Part shown: in pieces, positions 7,956 through 15,488 of the stretch | Layout of the letters: the number at the start of each line of letters is the position of its first letter | Position numbering within the stretch: position 1 is the stretch's first letter | The notes under the pieces: generated by a model | The model's database searches: none | What the model saw: the letters and a program-made list of their open reading frames with translations, nothing else | What the model was told of the DNA's origin: nothing | Program-made: the position numbers and the translations under genes | DNA from: Pararhizobium_B sp963760965 | GTDB taxonomy: Bacteria > Pseudomonadota > Alphaproteobacteria > Rhizobiales > Rhizobiaceae | Assembly: GCA_963760965.1 (NCBI GenBank) | Contig: CAVXEW010000005.1 | Location: 62,001-126,000, forward strand | Direction: 5' to 3' | DNA length: 64,000 nt

Positions 7956-8314
7956 TTTCTGTTCCAATAGTCCGAACTTCCTCCCGGCCCCGGAAGCCGC
8001 GATCGGGCGGCGCCGGGCGGGCGGCTTTCTTCCGGCGAGGTCCGGCGATTTCAATGCGATGTCCGGCAGGGCGGGCGGCTTCAGTGCCGCCCGCCTTTTT
8101 CGTGCCGGAAAGGCCGCAGCCGCGGGGCGGACGTGCGGCAGCGCCCGCGCTCCGCGGAGCCGATGTCGGCCCGGGGCGCGGGGCCGGCGGCCGCGCCGGG
8201 ATCCTTTGCCGCGCGACGCCGGGGATTTCATGAGGAGCCTGTAATATGCATGACAGATAAGCGGTGCGGATGGCCGTATGTTGAAGTTCGTTATCAGGCA
8301 GGAAGGTGAAAACA
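7956..8314. other. Gene-free stretch holding a terminator
   Basis: After the 6869 gene there is GC-rich sequence with an intrinsic terminator at 8070-8100. Then comes a short AT-richer segment (around 8240-8310) that should hold the promoter and ribosome site (AGGAAGG near 8298-8304) of the next gene. I see no gene in it. Confidence 0.5.
8070..8100 (+). terminator. Rho-independent terminator
   Basis: A 10-bp GC stem (arms 8070-8079 and 8086-8095) closes a six-base loop, TTCAGT, and leads into five T. It would end transcription of the 6869 gene. Confidence 0.75.
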
Positions 8315-9131
8315 ATGACGTTCCAAATAAGATCCGCCGCTTCTGCGGTCAGTGGACGCCTCGGGCAGGCACGCGATTTCGTTTCCAGGCAGGCACCGCT
8401 TGGCCGTTTCGGCCGACATGGCGTGAAGCAACAGGCGCAAGCGATCCGGCCGCCGACGGGCGGGAATGATCAGATCTGGGGTGCGAGCCAGATGAAGGAG
8501 ATGACGTTGAGGCGCGGGGCCCTCCCGAATTCGGGCGAAGGTTCACAGCGTACTGCCGGTTCCGAATGTCGAGCAGATGAGCGAAGACCTGTCCGCTTCG
8601 ACGAGTTCCCTCCCTTCTTCGCCGCGTGGGGGCGCCGCGCCGCTCTTCAGCACGTCCGTTCTTGAGGCCGCTCGCGCAGGTCTGAGACGCTCGACCGGCG
8701 GACAGACCATCCGTCCCGTGCCGCCCGAGACAAAGCCACGCCGGTCCGTTTCGATGCCTCCGCAGAAGTCGGGAAGGATCTTTCCGAATGCGACCGGCGA
8801 GCTGACCGGCCCGTCGCAGGCGCGTCAGCTCGATCGCAACGACGCGCCTAGAGCGATCAGCAGCTTCAGCAAAGCGACCATCAACGCGCCGCGTGAGAAA
8901 AGTGGCGCCGAAACTCTACGACCGGCGGACAGACCGGCCAGGCGAAAAAGGATCTGCCGATTACGGGCGGGAATAACGAGGTGCGGCCCGACCAAAAGGC
9001 ACAACTGTCCGCTTCGACGGATTCCCTCACTCGGCGGCCGCCTCCGCCTGCCCGGAAAGCCCCGCCACTCGCGTGACGATCAGGTGCAGGCACTCTCTTT
9101 CGAAGACGACAGTGCCATGCAGATGCTCTGA
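8315..9131 (+). pseudogene. Fragmented Pro/Ser/Arg-rich gene of unknown function
   Basis: The ATG at 8315 has a good ribosome site and opens a basic N-terminus, MTFQIRSAASAVSGRLGQAR. Coding-like sequence then moves between two frames. Frame 2 runs to about 8500. Frame 3 covers about 8540-8900 (VLPVPNVEQMSEDLSAST, then PSQARQLDRND). Frame 2 again covers about 8920-9076 (ITGGNNEVRPDQKAQLSAST), and frame 3 covers the end (QALSFEDDSAMQML). Two copies of a TGGN-x-x ... LSAST[DS]SL unit are visible, so the original protein was modular and low-complexity. It shares no clear similarity with the other island genes. Several independent shifts point to real decay. It is followed by a gene-free stretch up to ccrM. 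Confidence 0.4.
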
Positions 9132-9339
9132 GGGAATTGCAGGAAGCTTCACTCAGCATGCCGGTCTGACCGGCTGCCGCAGAGGAAGTCCCGGCACCGG
9201 GCCTTCGAGACTGCAACAGATGCAGGACAGAATTCCGGATCCGGTCCGCGGGTCTCCTTCCGGCCCACGCTCAGGTTCCTCCCGGGGAATGCGGGTTGCC
9301 CTTCCGGGGCGCCCGCGTTCTTCCCGTTCGCGCCGGCCT

Positions 9340-10479
9340 TCAGGCGGGCGTGCCGGCGGCCGCCATGCGCTCGCGGATGCGGGTCCTCAGCGCGTCGATC
9401 GGCTGCAGCCGTCCCGTCTCGTCCTCGAAATGCCAGAAGGTCCAGCCGTTGCAGGCATCGAGGCCCTGGACACGGGCGCCGATCTTGTGGATCGAACCGG
9501 CCGTTCCGCCGGCGAAGAGCGTGCCGTCGGCCCTGACGGTGGCGGCGTGGCGGGAACGGGCATCGCGCAGCGTCGTGCCGGGAGCGATGAGGCCGGCTTC
9601 CAGCAGGACGTTGAAGGCGACGCGGGGCTCCGCCCTCCTGCCTGTCATGACGTGCAGTTCCGCCCTGTCCAGCGGCTCGACCGCGGCGATGCGGCGCTCG
9701 GCGGCGTCGATATAGGCCTGCTCGCGCTCGACGCCGACGAAGTGGCGGCGAAGGCGCCTGGCCACCGCGCCCGTGGTTCCCGAGCCGAAAAACGGGTCGA
9801 GCACCAGGTCGCCCGGCTTCGACGAGGCCATGAGGATCCTGGCGATCAGCGCCTCGGGCTTCTGGGTGGGGTGGACCTTCCGGCCGTCCTCGCCCTTCAG
9901 CCGCTCACCGCCGCTGCAGATCGGGAACAGCCAGTCCGAGCGCATCTGAACGTCGTCGTTGGCAGCCTTCATGGCCTCGTAGTTGAAGGTGTAGCTCCTG
10001 GCGTCCTGCGAGGGGGAGGCCCAGATCATCGTCTCGTGGGCGTTCTGGAACCGGCGGCCTCGGAAATTCGGCATCGGGTTCGTCTTGCGCCAGACGATGT
10101 CGTTGAGGATCCAGAACCCGAGGTCCTGGAGCGTCGCGCCGACGCGGAAGATGTTGTGGTAGGAGCCGATGACCCAGATCGTGCCGGTCGGCTTCAGGAC
10201 GCGGCGGCAGGCGAGAAGCCATGCGCGGGTGAAGGCGTCGTAGGCCTCGAAGGAGGCGAAGCGGTCCCACGCGTCGTCGACGGCGTCGACGCGGGAATGG
10301 TCGGGCCGGTGCAGATCGCCGCCGAGCTGCAGGTTGTAGGGCGGATCGGCGAAGACGAGGTCGACCGAGCTGTCTGGCAGGGCCTCGAGGGCTGCCACGC
10401 AGTCGCCGCGCATGATGGTATCGATCGGAAAGGAATGGCCGGCGGGTCCGGCCTCGGCACGAGAAACTTTCGTGGACAT
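9340..10479 (-). CDS. ccrM: CcrM-type adenine-N6 DNA methyltransferase
   Basis: CcrM methylates adenine in GANTC sites and, in alphaproteobacteria, links methylation state to the cell cycle. The 379-residue protein has the beta-class order of motifs: the catalytic ADPPYNLQL (motif IV) near residue 44, then the variable target region, then the SAM-binding DPFFGSGTTG. The C-terminal domain of about 80 residues (ending with GWTFWHFEDETGRLQPID) is characteristic of CcrM and absent from most solitary methyltransferases. No restriction enzyme gene lies beside it. It marks the right border of the odd island. The gene runs opposite to the following HAD gene, so the two promoters share about 180 bp. 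Confidence 0.93.
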   Translation of the reverse strand: MSTKVSRAEAGPAGHSFPIDTIMRGDCVAALEALPDSSVDLVFADPPYNLQLGGDLHRPDHSRVDAVDDAWDRFASFEAYDAFTRAWLLACRRVLKPTGTIWVIGSYHNIFRVGATLQDLGFWILNDIVWRKTNPMPNFRGRRFQNAHETMIWASPSQDARSYTFNYEAMKAANDDVQMRSDWLFPICSGGERLKGEDGRKVHPTQKPEALIARILMASSKPGDLVLDPFFGSGTTGAVARRLRRHFVGVEREQAYIDAAERRIAAVEPLDRAELHVMTGRRAEPRVAFNVLLEAGLIAPGTTLRDARSRHAATVRADGTLFAGGTAGSIHKIGARVQGLDACNGWTFWHFEDETGRLQPIDALRTRIRERMAAAGTPA

Positions 10480-10656
10480 CGGTGACGCTCACAACGCTGA
10501 CGCAAAACTCAACTGGGGCGCATGGTTACCGAATATGGTTACGAAAGGGCTAAAGCACCCCTGCGGCGGAGGAACGGGGCCGGACCGGGCGAAAGTTGTG
10601 CTGGCGTGCGCAATCATGTAGGCCTCGCCCCTGCACGGAAACGAAGAGAACCTGCC

Positions 10657-11346
10657 ATGTCCGGACTGGACCTCATCATCTTCGATTGCGACGGGGTGCT
10701 CGTCGATTCGGAAATCATCGCGGCGCAGGTGGAGGCGCGGCTGCTGAGCGACGCGGGCTACGCGATCGACGCCGCCGGCCTCGCCGAGCGCTTCGCCGGG
10801 CTGAGCTGGAAGGACATCCTGCTCACGGTGGAAAAGGAAGCGGGGATTCCCCTCTCCGCCTCGCTGCTCGACAAGTCGGAACGCATCCTCGACGAGAAGC
10901 TGGCGCGCGACGTGCGGGCGATCGAGGGCGTCGCCCAGGCCGTCGCGCGGATCCCGCTGCCGCGCTGCATCTGCTCGAACTCCTCCTCCCGCCGGCTGGA
11001 GGCGATGCTCCGCCGCACCAGGCTTCACGAGGTCTTTTCGCCCGACATCTTCTCGGCGAAAGACCTGCCGGAAGGCCGGTCGAAGCCGGCCCCGGACGTC
11101 TTCCTGCACGCCGCGGAGGTCAAGAAAGCCGCCCCCGAGCGCACGATCGTCGTCGAGGACTCCGTCCACGGCGTCAAGGGCGCCCGGGCGGCGGGCATGC
11201 GGGTCATCGGCTTCACCGGCGGATCGCACAGCTGGCAGGCCCATGCCGACCACCTGACGGAGGCCGGCGCGGAGACGGTCATCAACCGCATGCGCGACCT
11301 GCCGCAGATGGTCGAGGCCCTCGCCGCCTGGTCGGAAGCCGTCTGA
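10657..11346 (+). CDS. HAD-family hydrolase (phosphatase or phosphomutase-like)
   Basis: The product has 229 residues. Motif I is the N-terminal DCDGVLVDSE with both catalytic Asp; motif II is the Ser in CSNSSS; motif III/IV are the Lys in SKPAPDVFLHAAE and the acidic pair in VVEDSVHGV. A helical cap lies between motifs I and II, so this is subfamily IA, which includes phosphoglycolate phosphatase and beta-phosphoglucomutase. The exact substrate cannot be told. The ATG at 10657 is chosen because the protein begins right before motif I; upstream codons back to 10522 do not look coding. It is divergent from ccrM. Confidence 0.85.
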   Translation: MSGLDLIIFDCDGVLVDSEIIAAQVEARLLSDAGYAIDAAGLAERFAGLSWKDILLTVEKEAGIPLSASLLDKSERILDEKLARDVRAIEGVAQAVARIPLPRCICSNSSSRRLEAMLRRTRLHEVFSPDIFSAKDLPEGRSKPAPDVFLHAAEVKKAAPERTIVVEDSVHGVKGARAAGMRVIGFTGGSHSWQAHADHLTEAGAETVINRMRDLPQMVEALAAWSEAV

Positions 11347-11349
11347 GGC

Positions 11350-11922
11350 TCAGCGCTTGCCGGCGGGGCCCTCGTCGAAGCCGACGAAGATGCGCGCGTT
11401 CGCGCTGCGGTCCAGCGGCAGCGGCACGGCCTTCTTGAAAAGGAACTGGGAAGCGCCGGACCCCTTGGGAATTTCCGTCCTGTAGCGGGTGAGCTGCGAG
11501 TAGATCACCTTGCCGTCAGTGTCCACGGCGGCCACGCGGATCGGCATCTCCACCGGCCCCGGGCCGCCGGCCGGACCGGAGACGGCGCGTCCCGCGGCGG
11601 CGACCTCGATCGTGACCTGGCCGCCGTTGACCGAGCACTGCCGGGTCGTGTCGTCGAGGGAAACCTGGGTCGCCACCTTCGACGGATCCTTGCTCTTCTT
11701 CCCGCCGCGCGCATAGGTCTGGTAGTTGGCCGTTCCCTGTCGCAGCTCGACCTCGGGGCAGTTGCCCCGCACGATCGTGGCGGCCTGGGCGGGCGCCGCG
11801 GCGCTGGCATCCTTGCCGCCGCCCGAGAAGATGCCTCCGGATCCGCTCGTCTGGCATCCTGCCGCCATTGCCAGAAGCGAAAGCGAAGCGATGAATCTGA
11901 ATGTCTTCGTCTGCAAGGTCAA
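11350..11922 (-). CDS. Putative outer-membrane lipoprotein
   Basis: The N-terminus has a basic stretch, a hydrophobic core and the lipobox LLAMAAGC, so signal peptidase II should cleave before the Cys and the protein be lipidated. The mature part is Ala/Gly-rich with a beta-rich body (VEVAAAGRAVSG-type, YSQLTRYRTEIPKGS). I cannot name the domain. The TTG at 11922 is chosen because AAGGAG lies at the right distance; the longer frame from a GTG at 11961 puts a long basic tail before the signal. It is convergent with the HAD gene, only three bases apart. Confidence 0.65.
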   Translation of the reverse strand: MTLQTKTFRFIASLSLLAMAAGCQTSGSGGIFSGGGKDASAAAPAQAATIVRGNCPEVELRQGTANYQTYARGGKKSKDPSKVATQVSLDDTTRQCSVNGGQVTIEVAAAGRAVSGPAGGPGPVEMPIRVAAVDTDGKVIYSQLTRYRTEIPKGSGASQFLFKKAVPLPLDRSANARIFVGFDEGPAGKR

Positions 11923-12097
11923 ACCCCGTCCTCTCCTTCGTCGAGAACCATTTCCCGCCACATGACACGGGCCTTTTCATGGCCCTTTCGGTTGGTCTAT
12001 ACCAGCCGTTCCTCGAAAAATCGATTGGCGGACGGAAAGTCCACCAACGAAAACGCACCACAACGGCCGACGCGCCGCCATCCAGGGACCGACCCAC

Positions 12098-13496
12098 TTG
12101 CAATATGTCTCCACCCGCGGCGAGGCGCCGAAGATCGGCTTCAGCGATGCCCTCCTGACCGGGCTGGCGCACGACGGCGGCCTCTACGTGCCGCAGGAGT
12201 GGCCGCGCCTTTCGCCGGAGGACGTCCGGGCGCTGCGCGGCCGTTCCTACCAGGACGCGGCCTTCACAGTGATTGCGCCGTTCGTGTCCGGCTCCATCGG
12301 GGACGGCGACCTGCGCCGGATGATCGACGAGGCCTATGCGACCTTTCGTCATCCCGCCGTGGCGCCGCTCGTCCAGACCGGCGCGAACGCGTTCCTGCTG
12401 GAGCTCTTCCACGGCCCGACGCTCGCCTTCAAGGACGTGGCGATGCAGCTGCTCGCGCGGCTGATGGATCACGTCCTCCGGGACCGCGGCCGGCGGGCGA
12501 CGATCGTCGGCGCGACCTCGGGCGACACCGGCGGGGCGGCGATCGACGCCTTCGCCGGCAGCGCGCGCACCGACGTCTTCATCCTGTTCCCGAAGGGCAA
12601 GGTGTCTCCGGTCCAGCAGCGCCAGATGACGACGCACGGGCAGGCGAACGTCCATGCGCTGGCCATCGAGGGCAATTTCGACGACTGCCAGGACCTCGTG
12701 AAGGCGATGTTCAACGACGCGCGCCTTCCGCGACCGGGTCGGCCTGTCGGGCGTCAATTCGATCAACTGGGCGCGCATCATGGCGCAGATCGTCTACTAC
12801 TTCACCGCGGCGGTCTCGCTCGGCGCACCCGACCGCGCCGTCTCCTTCACCGTCCCGACCGGCAATTTCGGCGACATCTTCGCCGGCTATGCGGCCAAGC
12901 GCATGGGCCTGCCGATCGACGACCTCGTCATCGCGACCAACGAGAACGACATCCTCGAGCGCACGCTGAGAACCGGGCGCTACGAGATGAAGGGCGTCGT
13001 CGCGACGACTTCGCCCTCGATGGACATCCAGATCTCCTCGAACTTCGAACGGCTTCTCCATTTCGCATGGGAAGGCGACGCCGCGAAGGTCCGCACCGCA
13101 ATGGCGGCGCTCAAGCAGTCGGGGGCCTTCACGATCGAGGACGGCGCCCTAGCTGGTATCCGAAGGGACTTCTCCGCCGGCCGGGCCGACCAGAGCCGCG
13201 TCGACGCGCTGATCGCGAGGGTCGCTTCGCGGACCGGCTACGTGCTCGATCCGCACTCGGCGGTCGCGGTGGACGTGGCGCTTCGCCACGAGAAGGCGAC
13301 GGCCCCGATGATCGCGCTTGCGACGGCGCATCCGGCCAAGTTTCCGGCCGCCGTAAAATCGGCCTGCGGCATTGACCCGGCGCTGCCGTCGTGGCTTTCT
13401 GACGTGATGACCAGGGAGGAGCACTTCGACATCCTGCCAGCAGACCTCGATGCGGTCGAGGCCCATATTTCAAGGCACGCACGCGCTGCGGGATGA
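12098..13496 (+). pseudogene. thrC: Threonine synthase, one +1 frameshift
   Basis: ThrC converts O-phosphohomoserine to threonine with PLP; the homoserine kinase that makes its substrate is encoded at 24234-25217. The N-terminal half (YVSTRGEAP, the PLP-lysine segment HGPTLAFKDVAMQ, and the glycine-rich SGDTGGAAIDAF) is in frame 2 to about 12725. The rest (VYYFTAAVSLG, TVPTGNFGDIFAGY, then the C-terminus) is in frame 3. Deleting one C of the CC at 12724-12725 yields a smooth junction and a 465-residue protein, the usual length. This enzyme is needed for prototrophy, so a sequencing error seems likelier than inactivation. The start is a TTG. The M16 peptidase gene follows 22 bases after the stop. 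Confidence 0.88.
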
Positions 13497-13518
13497 TCGG
13501 GTGCGGAAAGATGGACGC

Positions 13519-14814
13519 ATGAACGTAGAGTGTACCCGGCTTTCGAACGGCCTGACCATCGTCACGGAGCACATGCCCCACCTCGAGAGCGTCGCCCTCG
13601 GCGTCTGGGTGAAGTCCGGGTCCCGCGACGAGACGGCCGACGAGCACGGGATCGCGCACCTGCTCGAGCACATGGCGTTCAAGGGAACGAGAAAGCGCAC
13701 CGCGCGCCAGATCGCGGAGGAGATCGAGAACGTCGGCGGCGAGCTCAACGCCTCGACGTCGATCGAGACCACCGCCTATTACGCGCGCGTCCTCAAGGAC
13801 GACGTCCCGCTTGCCGTCGACATACTGGCCGACATCCTGACGGAATCGCTTTTCGACGCGGAAGAGCTGCGTCGCGAGCAGAACGTCATCCTGCAGGAGA
13901 TCGGCGCCGCGAACGACACGCCGGACGACGTGGTCTACGATCATTTTTCCGAGGCGGCCTACCGGGACCAGACGATCGGACGGTCGATCCTCGGCACGCC
14001 GGAAACCGTTCTGTCCTTCACGCCGGAGCAGCTGCACGCCTACCTCGACAGCCACTACACGGCCGACCGGCTGATCGTCGTCGCCGCCGGGGCCATCGAC
14101 CATGCCGACCTCGTCAAGCAGGTGGAAGGCCGCTTCGGCGGCGTGGCGCCGGCGCCGGCCAGCACGCCGCCGCTCTCGCAGGCCGTCTATACCGGCGGCG
14201 AGTTCCGGCAGGCGCGCGACCTGATGGATGCGCAGGTGCTCATCGGCTTCGAGGGGCGCGCCTACCACGTGCGCGACTTCTACGCCTCGCAGATGCTGGC
14301 GAACATTCTCGGCGGCGGCATGTCGTCCCGGCTCTTCCAGGAGGTGCGCGAGCTGCGGGGCCTGTGCTATTCGGTCTATGCCTTCCACTGGGGCTTTTCC
14401 GACAGCGGCATCTTCGGCATCCACGCGGCGACCGGCGCCTCGGACCTGCCCGAACTGGTTCCCGTGATCCTGTCGGAGCTGCGGCGCGTCGCCGACCGCA
14501 TCGAGCAGCAGGAGATCGACCGGTCGCGCGCCCAGATCCGCGCGGGCCTGCTGATGACGCAGGAAAGCCCGGCGGCCCGGGCCGGACAGATCGCGCGCCA
14601 GATGCTGCTCTACGGCCGTCCGATCCCCAACGAAGAACTGATGGAGCGGCTGGCCAACCTCACGCCCCAGCGGCTGACCGACCTCGCCGGCAGGCTGTTC
14701 TTCGACGCGGTACCGACCTTCGCGGCGATCGGCCCCGTCGGAAATCTCATAAGCTATGACGATGTCTCAGCCTCGCTCTCGACCGGCGCGTCGCTGAAGG
14801 CGGTTGCCAGCTAG
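13519..14814 (+). CDS. M16-family zinc peptidase (mitochondrial processing peptidase-like)
   Basis: The 431-residue protein has the inverted zinc motif HLLEH (H-x-x-E-H) near residue 51 and the downstream zinc-ligand glutamate in the EELRREQNVILQEI helix. The second, non-catalytic M16 domain begins around residue 200 and contains the glycine-rich loop ILGGGMSSRLFQEVRELRG. This is the PepR/MPP type found in nearly all alphaproteobacteria, usually right after thrC as here. There is no signal peptide, so it is cytoplasmic. The ATG at 13519 follows the thrC stop by 22 bases, which suggests co-transcription. Confidence 0.9.
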   Translation: MNVECTRLSNGLTIVTEHMPHLESVALGVWVKSGSRDETADEHGIAHLLEHMAFKGTRKRTARQIAEEIENVGGELNASTSIETTAYYARVLKDDVPLAVDILADILTESLFDAEELRREQNVILQEIGAANDTPDDVVYDHFSEAAYRDQTIGRSILGTPETVLSFTPEQLHAYLDSHYTADRLIVVAAGAIDHADLVKQVEGRFGGVAPAPASTPPLSQAVYTGGEFRQARDLMDAQVLIGFEGRAYHVRDFYASQMLANILGGGMSSRLFQEVRELRGLCYSVYAFHWGFSDSGIFGIHAATGASDLPELVPVILSELRRVADRIEQQEIDRSRAQIRAGLLMTQESPAARAGQIARQMLLYGRPIPNEELMERLANLTPQRLTDLAGRLFFDAVPTFAAIGPVGNLISYDDVSASLSTGASLKAVAS

Positions 14815-14837
14815 AGTGCGGGGCGGCTGGGACGTCC

Positions 14838-15488
14838 ATGTCCAAATCGGTGTTCCGCTTCCTTTCCCGCCCCACCTGTCCGGTGATGATCGGGGGCGAG
14901 CGGATTTACATGCGCCTGCCCGAGATGGCCGACTACGAGGCATGGCGGCGGCTTCGTTTCGACAGCCGGCGCTTCCTTGAACCCTGGGAGCCCACCTGGG
15001 GACCAGACGACCTGAGCCGGGCATCCTTCCGCCTGCGCATCCGTCGCTACGAACAGGACTTCGCGCGCGGCCTCGCCGTGCCGCTGTTCGTCTTCCTGAA
15101 GGAGGGCGACACGCTGGTGGGCGGGCTCACCCTCGGCTACATCCGCCGCGGGGCATCGCAATCGACCATGGTCGGCTACTGGATGGGAGAGGCCCACGCG
15201 GGAAAGGGCCTGATGCGCGCGGCGCTCGACGCCGTTGTCCCCTACGTATTCGACGTGCTGCGCTTGCACCGCATCGAAGCGGCCTGTATCCCCGACAACA
15301 CGCGCAGCATCCGGCTCCTTGAAAAGGCCGGCTTTGAGCGCGAGGGCTATCTGAGGGACTACCTCAAGATCAACGGCCTGTGGCGCGATCATGTGCTCTA
15401 TGCGCGCCTTGCCGAACGAAGCGGCGCCGCAAGGTCCAGGAGTGGAAGGGCAAAGGCCGTGCAGACCAACGACAAGACGATCGCCTGA
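14838..15488 (+). CDS. GNAT acetyltransferase, RimJ/RimL type
   Basis: The 216-residue protein carries the GNAT fold: an N-terminal strand (RIYMRLPEMADYEAW), a core strand (VGYWMGEAHAGKGLM) whose Gly-rich loop binds acetyl-CoA, and the C-terminal NTRSIRLLEKAGFEREGYLRDYLKING typical of RimJ/RimL proteins. These acetylate N-terminal amines of ribosomal or other proteins; the actual target is unknown. It starts 23 bases after the M16 gene and its stop overlaps the next ATG (TGATG), so three or four genes probably form one transcript. Confidence 0.85.
   Translation: MSKSVFRFLSRPTCPVMIGGERIYMRLPEMADYEAWRRLRFDSRRFLEPWEPTWGPDDLSRASFRLRIRRYEQDFARGLAVPLFVFLKEGDTLVGGLTLGYIRRGASQSTMVGYWMGEAHAGKGLMRAALDAVVPYVFDVLRLHRIEAACIPDNTRSIRLLEKAGFEREGYLRDYLKINGLWRDHVLYARLAERSGAARSRSGRAKAVQTNDKTIA

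Noticed and set aside
10521..10542. Direct repeat ATGGTTACC / ATGGTTACG between ccrM and the HAD gene as a CtrA site
   Set aside because: The half-sites are TTAC rather than TTAA and start 13 bases apart instead of 11. I see no GANTC close to it that would support cell-cycle control.
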